Below are positions 7,352-15,395 of a DNA stretch of 40,847 bases, in pieces. The stretch's first letter is position 1; each line of letters starts with the position of its first letter. The notes below the pieces were generated by a model. The model did no database searches and was not told where the DNA came from. It saw only the letters and a list, made by a program, of their open reading frames with translations. A program made the position numbers and the translations under genes. The stretch lies in assembly GCA_033764095.1 (NCBI GenBank), contig JANRJF010000157.1, forward strand, positions 1 through 40,847, read 5' to 3'. Source of the DNA: JBDTMT01 sp033764095 (GTDB lineage: Bacteria > Desulfobacterota > Binatia > HRBIN30 > CADEER01).

Positions 7352-8311
7352 ATGCGTTCGAGCACGAAGAGCGTCACCACCGCTATCGCCCTGCTGATTG
7401 CCAGCGCCGCCGGCGCGCAGTCGCCGCCCACGCAACCGAGCTCGGGGCCGGGCGGCAGCAGCTATCCGCACGCCGGCTACACGGTGACCGACAACGGCAG
7501 CGGCCGCCTGGAGTACTGGGTCTACCAACCGGCCAGTCCGAAGCCGGCCGCGGCCCCGCTCATCGTGCTCAACCACGGCGCCAATGCGTTCGACCCGCCG
7601 ACCTACATCGCCTGGATCGAGCACCTGGTGCGGCGCGGCAACATCGTGGTCTATCCACGCTACCAGGCGACAGTGCTGACGCCGCCCTCGACGTACACCG
7701 ACAACGCGATCAGCGCGGTCAAGAGCGCCATCAGCTGGCTGCAGGCCAACGGCACGCGCGTGCAACCGCAGCTCAACCGTTTCGCCGTGGCCGGGCACTC
7801 GTACGGCGGCGTGGTGACGGTGAACATGGCGCAGCGCTGGCAATCGGCCGGCCTGCCGCAGCCGCGCGCGCTGCTCGCGGTCGAGCCCTGGTACCAGAAC
7901 ATCGACGGCAGCCTGGCGTCGATTCCCGCCGCGGCCTACCTCAACTGCGTCGTCGGCGGCAACGACGACTTCGCCGGCCGCGCCGGCTGCGACACGATCT
8001 GGGACCGCACCGGCCACATCTCCGCCGCCAACCGCGACTACGTGTGGATGTCCTCCGATACGCACGGCACCCCCGACCTGGTGGCGAACCACGCCGCGCC
8101 GGCGGCGAACCCGAGCGGCGGCAGCACGTCGGGCGTCGATGCGCTCGACTGGTACGGCTTCTGGAAGACCTTCGACGGGCTGACCGACTGCGCCTTCTAC
8201 GGCACCAACTGCCCGTACGGCCTCGGCAACTCGGCCGAGCATCGCGGCATGGGCACGTGGAGCGACGGCGTCGCCGTGACGCCTCTGCTGATCTCGGACG
8301 TGAAGCCGTGA
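7352..8311 (+). CDS. Exported alpha/beta hydrolase (esterase/cutinase-like)
   Basis: A 319-residue alpha/beta hydrolase with a signal peptide (residues 1-22, cleavage after GA before QS). The nucleophile elbow is GHSYGG with Ser150. The HG oxyanion motif is LNHGAN (73-78). The likely catalytic acid is in GGNDDFAG (203-209), and histidine candidates are H238 and H247. Two cysteine pairs (C199/C213 and C267/C274 region) suggest disulfides, as expected outside the cytoplasm. It resembles extracellular esterases and polyesterase-like lipases, but the substrate cannot be named. It has an ACAGGGGGAA ribosome-binding site before the ATG. Its stop overlaps the start of the next gene (GTGA at 8308-8311), so the two are translationally coupled. 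It may belong to the regulon of the adjacent TetR gene. Confidence 0.85.
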   Translation: MRSSTKSVTTAIALLIASAAGAQSPPTQPSSGPGGSSYPHAGYTVTDNGSGRLEYWVYQPASPKPAAAPLIVLNHGANAFDPPTYIAWIEHLVRRGNIVVYPRYQATVLTPPSTYTDNAISAVKSAISWLQANGTRVQPQLNRFAVAGHSYGGVVTVNMAQRWQSAGLPQPRALLAVEPWYQNIDGSLASIPAAAYLNCVVGGNDDFAGRAGCDTIWDRTGHISAANRDYVWMSSDTHGTPDLVANHAAPAANPSGGSTSGVDALDWYGFWKTFDGLTDCAFYGTNCPYGLGNSAEHRGMGTWSDGVAVTPLLISDVKP

Positions 8312-10212
8312 GCGTCACGCGCCTCGTCCTCGCCGCGCTGCTGCTCGCCGCATCCTCCGGCGCGCAGACGCCGAACCCGTTGCCGCCGCCGGCACGCACC
8401 GAGTGGCGGCCGCAGGGCTGTCGCGCCGTGTCGCCGGCCACGTCGCCGTTCGCCTCGCGCAACGCCTGGCGCACGCTGCACAGCGACGAGCGCAACAGCG
8501 ACGAGGTCGAGGTCGCGTACGCACCGCGCTTCCATGCCGGCTGGGTGGCCGAGGCCGACACCTGGAACCCGACCGGGCCGGTGTTCGACAGCGCCGGCAA
8601 CCTCTACTTTGCGCCGTACCAATCGCGTGAGGGCGTCGCGATGATCTCGCTCGACGCGCAGACCGGCGCCCGCCGCTGGGCGGTCCCGGCGCCGCCCGGC
8701 ACGCCGGTCGGGGGCGCGCCGCTGGTGCTGCAGGATCCCGACTCACCCGGCAGCGAGATCCTCTACCAGGCGCGCCACGACCGCGCGTTGGCGGTGCGCA
8801 CCGACGGCAGCGTGGTGTGGGAGGTCGCCACTGGCGTCGCGGGCCCGATCCAGGGCGGCGGTTTTGGCGCCAACTACCATCCCGGCGCCGATGCGATCGT
8901 CGGCCTGACGCGCGACGGCTATCTCTACGCGCTCGACCGGCGCAGCGGCGCGCCGCTGCTCGCCACCCCGTTCCAGCTCCCCGGAGAGCCGGCGCCGCCC
9001 GGCCCGCCGTCGACGACGCCGGCGGCGGTGGTGGCCTGCGCACAGGAGCAACTGGAGCAGTTCTTCGACCTCGGCGGCGCACCGCTCTCGCTGGTCATCG
9101 ACGTGCTGCTCGGCAACGGCGTCGAGGTGGCGAACTACTTCTCGGTCGATGCGGCGAGTGGGCGGATGTGGGTGGCCGCCACGGCACCCGACGCGGAAGA
9201 CGGCGCGGTGGACGGCGTGTCGCAGCTCGGCGCGCTGTACGGCCTCGACCTGGTACCGACCGGCGGCGGCTGGCAGATCATCGAGGCCTGTCATCGCTCC
9301 TTCACCGGTGGCTCGGCGAGCACGCCGGCGCTGAGCGCCGACGGCGGACGTATCTACGTCGGCGACAACGTCGGTAACCTGTTCGCGCTGGAGCGCGATT
9401 GCCGCATCGCCTGGAGCGTCGCGCTCGGCAGCCAGATCACCGGCTCGATCGGTGTCGCCTCGGACAACGGCGAGATCTATGCCTCCACCGGCGGCTCGAT
9501 CTTCCAGGTGATCGACCAGGGCAGCAGCGGCACCATTGCCTGGAGCGCCGATCTCGCCTCGCTCTACACGCTGCCGGCCGGCCAGATCGTCGCCAATCAG
9601 ACCATCGTCGGCATCGGCGCCAACGCCGTGTCGTTCCAGGCCGGCGCGGCGCTGCCGCTCGGCGCCAACCGGCTGACCATCACCACCGGCGTCGGCTTGC
9701 TCGACCGCCGCAGCGGCGCGGTGCGCAGCTTCTCGCCCGGCCTGGAGGAATCGGTGGCGGTGATGAGCACCGGTCCCGACGGCGCGCTCTACATGGGCCA
9801 CTCGCCGCTGCGCCGACTCTTCGCCTACTGCATCGCCGAGCTCGGCCTGCTGCCGCTGGCGATCGAGCCGCCGATCGGCGGCATCCGCAAGTGGGAGCCG
9901 CTGCGTCTCGACTACCAGCTGCGCGACGCGGTGTGCGCCGCCGCGGATCGCACGGCCAACGCTGCCGCCAACCGCCGCGCCTGTCCCGACTCGGCCAGCG
10001 CCGACATCGCGCAGGCGCGCGTGCTGGTGGCGCAGGGACGCCGCGCCGCCGCCACCGCGGTCGCCGACGGCAACCTGTCGGCGTCCGAGCAGATGCGCCT
10101 CGAGCGCCGCCTGGCACGCATCGACCGACGCCTGGCCGACGGCCGCTTCCCGGTTCGCCTGCTCGCCAGCTGCTGCCGGCGGGCGGAGCGAGCGGTCGCC
10201 AATGATCCCTGA
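8308..10212 (+). CDS. Exported PQQ-like beta-propeller repeat protein
   Basis: A 634-residue secreted protein beginning with GTG that overlaps the hydrolase stop by four bases. Residues 1-20 are a signal peptide (LVLAALLLAASSGAQ). Residues 60-540 contain repeated blades of the PQQ-enzyme/quinoprotein type, for example ISLDAQTGARRWAV, AVRTDGSVVWEVA, LTRDGYLYALDRRSG, VGDNVGNLFALERDC and MSTGPDGALYMGHSP. No catalytic quinoprotein motifs are evident, so it is more likely a binding propeller (BamB-like) than a dehydrogenase. The last 90 residues are helical, charged and cysteine-containing (SCCRRAER near the end), with no recognised family. The tight coupling to a secreted hydrolase suggests the two work together outside the cytoplasm, perhaps with the propeller binding a polymer or the hydrolase. 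Confidence 0.8.
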   Translation: MSVTRLVLAALLLAASSGAQTPNPLPPPARTEWRPQGCRAVSPATSPFASRNAWRTLHSDERNSDEVEVAYAPRFHAGWVAEADTWNPTGPVFDSAGNLYFAPYQSREGVAMISLDAQTGARRWAVPAPPGTPVGGAPLVLQDPDSPGSEILYQARHDRALAVRTDGSVVWEVATGVAGPIQGGGFGANYHPGADAIVGLTRDGYLYALDRRSGAPLLATPFQLPGEPAPPGPPSTTPAAVVACAQEQLEQFFDLGGAPLSLVIDVLLGNGVEVANYFSVDAASGRMWVAATAPDAEDGAVDGVSQLGALYGLDLVPTGGGWQIIEACHRSFTGGSASTPALSADGGRIYVGDNVGNLFALERDCRIAWSVALGSQITGSIGVASDNGEIYASTGGSIFQVIDQGSSGTIAWSADLASLYTLPAGQIVANQTIVGIGANAVSFQAGAALPLGANRLTITTGVGLLDRRSGAVRSFSPGLEESVAVMSTGPDGALYMGHSPLRRLFAYCIAELGLLPLAIEPPIGGIRKWEPLRLDYQLRDAVCAAADRTANAAANRRACPDSASADIAQARVLVAQGRRAAATAVADGNLSASEQMRLERRLARIDRRLADGRFPVRLLASCCRRAERAVANDP

Positions 10213-10426
10213 TCTGCGCCCGATCCGCGTCGCGCCGCCGGCCGTCCTGGCACTCCCCTGGGGCGGATCTCGCGGTCCCGCGCATCTCGGACGCCGCTCC
10301 ACCGCTGCCGCGCCGATCGCGCCCAAGGTCTTCGCGCCATCGCCCCCCTAGGATCGCGGACGCTGCCGTCCCGGGCGTGCACGGCGCGCGGCTCGCTCCG
10401 CCCGCTGCGCCGTGTCGCGCCGGTAC

Positions 10427-10534
10427 CAGGCGCATCAGGAACGGGGTGGCGAGCATCGAGATCGCGATCAGGAGGCTGGCCAGGGCGGACAGCTGCGGCG
10501 GCATCAGGCCCCCCGCCTGGGCGGCGGCGAAGAG
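10427..10534 (-). pseudogene. Remnant of a KefB/CPA2-type cation:proton antiporter
   Basis: In the 414-base gap between 10213 and 10626 one antisense reading frame gives 36 residues: LFAAAQAGGLMPPQLSALAS, then LLIAISMLATPFLMRL. This looks like the last transmembrane hairpin of Kef-type (CPA2) potassium/proton antiporters, which typically read AAGLGLLPxELAALLIAVxALSMALTPLL. Sequence on either side has no continuation of the family, and there is no start codon in context. It is best read as a decayed gene fragment. The rest of the gap (10213-10426 and 10535-10626) shows nothing recognisable apart from the candidate promoter of the gene at 10627. Confidence 0.5.
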
Positions 10535-10626
10535 CCCCCGACAAGTGCTGCTGGTCCACGAACCGCAGTGCACGTCCGGCGCGAATCGGCTTCTCACTCC
10601 GACGCCGCGGTGCTAGCGCTCCTCGG

Positions 10627-11277
10627 ATGGCAACGGCGCGGTGGCGGGAGGCTCTGGCGGCGGTGGGACTGCTGCTCGCGGCGCGCGGCGCCCGCGCGCA
10701 GAGCTTCGGCGGCGCGCTCAACTACACCGGCGCGCTCGGGCCAGTCGGCAACCAGAAGCCGCTCTGCGTGTGTCTGTACACCGATGCGGCGCTGAACAAC
10801 TCGATCGGCTGTCTCATCCTGCGGCGCAACGACACCACCTATCACGTCGCGGTCGGCAACCGGTCATACTACGCCATCGCCTTCCTCGACCTGCACATCA
10901 ACGAGCGCCACGACGCGGACGAGCCCTACGAGATCTTCAGCGATCGCGCCGCGGCGCCGGGCGTGGCGATCGACGCGCGTGAGAATCCGACCGGAATCGA
11001 TTTCGTCCTCGGCGACGAGAACCTGCCCGGCAGCGCGCCGACCGAGACCCCGACGACGACACCGCACGCCGCGACGCCGACCGCAACACCCGCCGCAGCG
11101 GCCGGCGATTGCGACGGCGACGGCCGGGTGACCGTTGCCGAGCTGGTCAGCGCCGTCGCCATCGCGCTCGACGCGCGACCGCTGTCCGATTGCCCGCCGG
11201 CCGATCGCGACGGCGACGGCGCGGTGCGCATCGAGGAGTTGGTTGCGGCGCTGACCGCCGCGCTCGACGCGCCGTAG
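10627..11277 (+). CDS. Secreted protein with C-terminal dockerin-like EF-hand pair
   Basis: A 216-residue exported protein. Residues 1-25 are a signal peptide ending ARAQ. Residues 26-135 form a compact beta-rich domain with two cysteines in LCVCLYTD and one at GCLIL. It looks like an Ig- or carboxypeptidase-regulatory-like fold in layout, but I cannot assign a family. A short Thr/Pro/Ala linker (about 136-158) leads to two calcium-loop repeats, DCDGDGRVTVAELV and DRDGDGAVRIEELV, closely matching the C-terminus of the protein at 4207. TAGCGC ends 7 bases before the ATG and there is no Shine-Dalgarno sequence, so the message may be leaderless. Both dockerin-like proteins could dock on the same partner, but no free cohesin protein is seen in the window. 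Confidence 0.8.
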   Translation: MATARWREALAAVGLLLAARGARAQSFGGALNYTGALGPVGNQKPLCVCLYTDAALNNSIGCLILRRNDTTYHVAVGNRSYYAIAFLDLHINERHDADEPYEIFSDRAAAPGVAIDARENPTGIDFVLGDENLPGSAPTETPTTTPHAATPTATPAAAAGDCDGDGRVTVAELVSAVAIALDARPLSDCPPADRDGDGAVRIEELVAALTAALDAP

Positions 11278-11355
11278 CGGCGCGCCGCGGCGGGCCGGCG
11301 ATGGCGACGGGACGAATCATCGCAACCGCGGGCACGCCATGGCGCGCCGCGACGA

Positions 11356-12195
11356 CTACTTCCAGGTCGCCTTGGCCTGCGAGAGAACGGTGTTGCCCTT
11401 CTGCGTCTCGGCGCGAACGATGCCCTCACCTGGGCCGGTGACCCAGATCTTGGTGATGATGTCGTCGCCGTACATGACGCGGTCGGCGAAACGGGCCGAG
11501 AAGTGGGTGAACTTCGCCGCGTCGCCGCCGCAGACGGTGGAGAGGAGGGCGCGACCGACGATGCCGTAGGTGCACAGGCCGTGCAGGAACGGCGCCTCGA
11601 AGCCGAAGTTGCGCGCGAACTCGGGATCGATGTGCATCGGGTTGAGATCGCCCGACAGGCGGTAGATGGCGCCCTGCTGCGGAAAGACGTGGTCGGTGAC
11701 GACGTGATCCGGCTGGCGGTCGGGCGGCTCGTTGACGCCCTCGGTGGACGGCCCGCGCTCACCGCCGAAGCCGCCGGCGCCGCGGATGAACAGCGTCGCG
11801 GTGGTGGTCGCGATCGGGCCCTGGCTGTCCTGCACCACGCCCTCGGTCTCGATCACCGCCGCCTTGCCCTTGTCCCACACCGCCTTGACCTTGCCGATCA
11901 CCTGCACCTTGGCGTCCGCCGGCAGCTCGCGGTGCAGCGTGATGCCCTGCTCGCCATGCAGCAGCATGCCGAGGTTGATCTCGACCTTGCCCATCAGGCC
12001 GCCCATCGAGAGCATGCCGGGAATCACCGCGAAGGTCGGCAGCACGCGCGGGCCCTTGTTCTCGTAGACGTAGTCGAGCTCCTTCTCCGGCGTGGCGCCG
12101 ACGCCGAGCGCGTAGAGGATCACCTTGCGCGAGTCCCATTCGAACTCCAGCGGATCGAAGGTGACGCCGACGATGTCATTCGAGATCTTCTGCAT
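11356..12195 (-). CDS. MaoC-family enoyl-CoA hydratase 2
   Basis: A 279-residue double hot-dog protein of the (R)-specific 2-enoyl-CoA hydratase / peroxisomal multifunctional enzyme type 2 group. It hydrates trans-2-enoyl-CoA to (R)-3-hydroxyacyl-CoA. The C-terminal catalytic half holds the hydratase-2 motif YRLSGDLNPMHIDPEFA with Asp183, Asn185 and His188, followed by HGLCTYG at 205-211. The N-terminal half (1-140) is the degenerate hot dog that makes the acyl-binding tunnel. The length fits the family. It is cytoplasmic and likely acts on fatty or steroid-like acyl-CoA. It lies downstream of the lipoprotein gene with a 139-base gap, so it probably has its own promoter. Confidence 0.92.
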   Translation of the reverse strand: MQKISNDIVGVTFDPLEFEWDSRKVILYALGVGATPEKELDYVYENKGPRVLPTFAVIPGMLSMGGLMGKVEINLGMLLHGEQGITLHRELPADAKVQVIGKVKAVWDKGKAAVIETEGVVQDSQGPIATTTATLFIRGAGGFGGERGPSTEGVNEPPDRQPDHVVTDHVFPQQGAIYRLSGDLNPMHIDPEFARNFGFEAPFLHGLCTYGIVGRALLSTVCGGDAAKFTHFSARFADRVMYGDDIITKIWVTGPGEGIVRAETQKGNTVLSQAKATWK

Positions 12196-12334
12196 GGAAC
12201 CGGTCCTCTCGCTGGCGCGGCGCGCGGCGGCCGCAGGGTGGATGGGAACGGTCGTTTGTCGGCAATGCGCTGCGCGGAGTCAACACCCGCGCAACGCCGA
12301 CCTCGACCGCGCCACCAACGAGCGCGCGGCGCGC

Positions 12335-14428
12335 CTACGAGCTCGGCTCCACGCGCACGACGATCTCCTGCCGTGCGCCGACCGCGCCGGCGGCGTCGCG
12401 CACCCGCACCGCGATCACCGTGTCGCCGGGCGCGAACGACCACGCCTGGGCGATCGGCAGGCAGTACTGGACCGTGCTGTCGGGAGTGACGAAGGCGTAC
12501 GTCCCGGAGTCGCCCTCGACCGTGCAGGCGAACATCGATCCCAGACGACCGCGCGGTTCGCCTGCTCCGTCGTTCAGCCGACAGCCGAAGTCGTTGATCA
12601 CCGCACTCGAGGCGCCCTCGAACTCGAGCGGATTGGTGGCGGCCACACCACCGATCAGCGGCGGCGCGGTATCGCACACGGCCGCGTTGCCGTCGCCCAA
12701 CGGCTGCGAGGCGATCAACTGGACGTCCGGCAGGCCGGCCTCGCTGTAGCCGAACAGACCCGGACTGCGGCGCGTCGGGCCGGGGCGCGCTTCGACGACC
12801 AGGTTCACCCCGTAGCCGAAGCGCAGCGTGAAGCGCGGCCGGCCGCTCGCGTCGCGGTCGGTGACCGCGAACGGCCGGTCGTCGGCGTGGCTGAGCCCGA
12901 AGTAGGTGATCACCGGCCCCATCTCGTCGTCGGCAGGTGTCGGGGTGAGGCTGGGAGTCGCCGGCGTGCCGGTCGGCGTCGGGGTTGGCGTCGCGGCGAC
13001 CGGAGTCGACGCGCGCGTCGCGGTGCGTAGCGGTGTCCGCGTCACGGTGGGCGGACGCGGTCGACGCGTCGGCGTCGGATCAGTCGGCAGGGCACCGGCG
13101 TTGCGCAGCACGATCTCGCGCACCTCGCCGGCCGTACCACTCACGTCCAGCAGGCGAACCGCGATGACCGTGTCGCCGCCCGGGAACGCCCAGGCGGCGG
13201 CGATCGGCAGGCAGTACTGCACCGTGGCGCCGGCCGAGACGAAGGCGAACTCGCCGCTGCGATTCTGCGTACACGCTTCGGCCGCGCTGCGCGCCCGCGG
13301 CTCGCCCTGCCCGTTGTCGACCCGGCAGCCGAGGTCGTTCATCGCGTCGACCGCCGCGGTGGTACCGGCGTAGAGGAACGGCTGCGTCGCCGGCACGCCG
13401 CCGACCTCGGGCAGCATCGCATCGCACACCGCCGGGCTGCCGTCGCCGAGCGGCCGCGAGAGAATCATCTGCAGATCCGGCAGCTCCCCGGGCCGATACG
13501 CGCTCGGGCCGACGGGGCGCCGCGATACGCCGGGCCGCGCCTCGACGATGATCGAGAACCCCGCGCCGAACGGGCGGACGAAGACCGGCCGGCCCGCCCC
13601 ATCGACGTCGCTCGGCGCCTGCGGCGCGCTGTCGGCGCGCGCGATGCCGAAATAGGTGACCTCCGGCCCGGTCGCCGGTTGCACCGCCGTCGCGGTGGCG
13701 GTCGGCGTGGACTCCGGCGGGACGGTCGCCGACGGTTGCGCGGTATCGGTCGCCGTCGCGGTCGGGAACGGCTCGGTGGTGATGACCTCCAGCGCCAGGT
13801 CGGGCGTGACGAAGGCGAACTCGGCCGCGCTCTCACTCAGCACCATCAGCCGGTCCGGCACCGGCGTCTGGGGCGACGCGAACACCAGCACCGCAAAGCG
13901 CACCTGCTGCTGGCGCGCATCGACCGGCACCGGCAGGTTGAGCGTCGACTCGTAGCGCGGCGGGTCGCTGACGAAGTCGCGCCGCGGCGGCGGCGCCACC
14001 TCCCACGCCGTGCCGGGCGGCCGCAGTTGTGCCGCGACGCGGAACGCCTGCCCGCCGAAGCCGAGCGCCTGGAAGGTGAAGGTCAGACGGCAGGGATCGC
14101 CCGGCCGCGCGCGCGTACAGGTGATCGAGGTGCCGTTGGCGAGGCCGGTGTCGACCCGCTGCGCGGGGATGGCGGTGGCGGTCGGCGTCGGCGACTGCAT
14201 TGGCGGCGTCGGCGTGGTGTCCGCCGGCGTCGGCGTCGTGGTCTGATCGGCGCGATCGGCCGGACAGAAGAGCAGCGCCTCGCGGCTCAGGCACTGCTGC
14301 GTCGAAATGACGCGCTGGATCAGCAACGCCTCGCTGATGTCGAAACCGCTCGAACCGCGTCCGTCGCAAGCCGACGTCAACAGCGCGAGCCCGATCCCCA
14401 GGCGAGACAGGCGCGACTTCATGAGCAT
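12335..14428 (-). CDS. Lipoprotein with two copies of a ~189-residue four-cysteine module
   Basis: A 697-residue predicted lipoprotein: the signal peptide ends in the lipobox LTSAC with Cys21. Residues 22-250 contain an N-terminal beta-rich part flanked by Thr-Pro linkers. Two copies of one module follow at 254-442 and 504-692, joined by a Pro/Thr/Arg linker. Both begin GPxxTYFG, share FSIIVEARPG / VNLVVEARPG, PLGDG and VQYCLPIA, and end in EIVLR / EIVVR. Four cysteines are conserved in each copy (335/585, 368/616, 386/635, 406/656), suggesting two disulfides per module. I do not recognise the module. Its stop-to-start distance from the upstream HTH regulator is 16 bases, so the two form an operon. 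It is probably attached to a membrane and faces the periplasm or the surface. Confidence 0.82.
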   Translation of the reverse strand: MLMKSRLSRLGIGLALLTSACDGRGSSGFDISEALLIQRVISTQQCLSREALLFCPADRADQTTTPTPADTTPTPPMQSPTPTATAIPAQRVDTGLANGTSITCTRARPGDPCRLTFTFQALGFGGQAFRVAAQLRPPGTAWEVAPPPRRDFVSDPPRYESTLNLPVPVDARQQQVRFAVLVFASPQTPVPDRLMVLSESAAEFAFVTPDLALEVITTEPFPTATATDTAQPSATVPPESTPTATATAVQPATGPEVTYFGIARADSAPQAPSDVDGAGRPVFVRPFGAGFSIIVEARPGVSRRPVGPSAYRPGELPDLQMILSRPLGDGSPAVCDAMLPEVGGVPATQPFLYAGTTAAVDAMNDLGCRVDNGQGEPRARSAAEACTQNRSGEFAFVSAGATVQYCLPIAAAWAFPGGDTVIAVRLLDVSGTAGEVREIVLRNAGALPTDPTPTRRPRPPTVTRTPLRTATRASTPVAATPTPTPTGTPATPSLTPTPADDEMGPVITYFGLSHADDRPFAVTDRDASGRPRFTLRFGYGVNLVVEARPGPTRRSPGLFGYSEAGLPDVQLIASQPLGDGNAAVCDTAPPLIGGVAATNPLEFEGASSAVINDFGCRLNDGAGEPRGRLGSMFACTVEGDSGTYAFVTPDSTVQYCLPIAQAWSFAPGDTVIAVRVRDAAGAVGARQEIVVRVEPSS

Positions 14429-14444
14429 GGGTCCCCCACAGACC

Positions 14445-15257
14445 TCAGAACGGCGTGGACGTGATCAGCATGTTGAGGAAGCGCCGCTCGGGCGACGCGC
14501 TGCGCGCGAACTCGTCGGCGATCTTGGCCACCGCCTCGTCGAGCCGCCGGTGAATCTCCGGCAGGTCCTGCGGATCGACGTGGACGAAGTGGTTGCGCAG
14601 GTAGGTGCCGGTCTCGAGGTGGCCGAGCGCCAGCTTGTCGAGCAGGCCCTTGGCGAACAGCGCACAGAACTCCAGCGCCAGGGCGCGCCGCTCGCCGACG
14701 CTCTCGGCGACGTAGTGATGGCCGCGCCGCCGCACCTTGCCGGCCCGCACCTCGATCAGCTTGCGCTCCTTGAGCGCCGCTTCGACCTGCGCGACGCGCG
14801 CCGCCGACGCGGTGATGCTGGTGCGCCGCCCCTGCGCGACGGTGCGGAACTTCTTGCGCCAGCGCGCCAGCGTGACCCACTCGCCCTCTTCCGGCAGCGC
14901 CGCGATCGCCTGGCTGACCAGCACCGCCAGGTCGGCGTCGTCGATGCCGTGCAGACCGACCGGCGCGCGCAATACCCGGCGCAACTCGCGGCCGAAGGCG
15001 TGCAGCATGCGGTCGCGCCACAGCAGCGCCAGCAGCTCCTGCGGATCCTGCTTGCGCACCGCCGCCAGGCGGCGCACCAGCGCCTCGCTGGGGATGCGCT
15101 TGCCCTTCTCGATATAGCCGAGCAACAGGGGGCTGACGCTGCCGCCGAGCACCTCGCTGGCGAAGCGACGCACCGTGTACTCGCGGCCACTCAGGGCGCG
15201 CGTCTCGTAGAAGACGTCCTTGATGCCCTTGCGCTGTGACGCTTCGCCTTCGCCCAT
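14445..15257 (-). CDS. XRE-like helix-turn-helix regulator with a large C-terminal domain
   Basis: A 270-residue protein starting MGEGEASQRKG at an ATG at 15257. Residues about 20-75 resemble an XRE-type DNA-binding domain (SGREYTVRRFASEVLGGSV, then LGYIEKGKRIPSEALVRRL). The remaining 190 residues are helical and charged; a second winged-helix-like segment (WRKKFRTVAQGRRTSITAS, then KERKLIEVRAGKVRRRGHH) lies at about 125-180. I do not recognise the C-terminal family. A longer in-frame extension upstream runs through the neighbouring promoter and secreted gene and is not credible. The gene is divergent from the paired secreted proteins at 15396 and 16502, and between them lies an AT-rich inverted repeat. 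It likely controls both directions, including the lipoprotein behind it. Confidence 0.78.
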   Translation of the reverse strand: MGEGEASQRKGIKDVFYETRALSGREYTVRRFASEVLGGSVSPLLLGYIEKGKRIPSEALVRRLAAVRKQDPQELLALLWRDRMLHAFGRELRRVLRAPVGLHGIDDADLAVLVSQAIAALPEEGEWVTLARWRKKFRTVAQGRRTSITASAARVAQVEAALKERKLIEVRAGKVRRRGHHYVAESVGERRALALEFCALFAKGLLDKLALGHLETGTYLRNHFVHVDPQDLPEIHRRLDEAVAKIADEFARSASPERRFLNMLITSTPF

Positions 15258-15293
15258 CGTGTGTCGCTCTCCGCTGCCCTGATGCCGGCAAGC

Positions 15294-15335
15294 GATACAA
15301 AATTGCATTGACGAAGTAAACAAGTTTTGTGTATC
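15294..15335. promoter_or_regulatory. AT-rich inverted repeat between divergent genes (operator/promoter)
   Basis: GATACAAAA at 15294-15302 is mirrored by TTTTGTGTATC at 15325-15335 (one two-base bulge). The spacer contains TTGACG (15308-15313), a possible -35 for rightward transcription. On the other strand TTGTTT and TTGTAT are 17 bases apart, a possible promoter for the regulator. This is one of the few AT-rich stretches in the window and lies where a bidirectional operator for the HTH regulator would be expected. Confidence 0.6.
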
Positions 15336-15395
15336 CCCCGCGCCGTCAACTCGGCCGACGCATGGGGCGCGGTCGCGCAACGGGGGAGGCTCTGC

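Noticed and set aside
5524..7431. Long open frame on the minus strand (635 codons) opposite the cohesin/dockerin gene and TetR gene
   Set aside because: It is Arg/Gly/Ala-rich nonsense antisense to two well-supported genes, which is expected at 70% GC; it has no family motif.
8743..10326. 527-codon minus-strand open frame opposite the beta-propeller
   Set aside because: Antisense of the propeller; composition reflects its codon bias and it shows no family signature.
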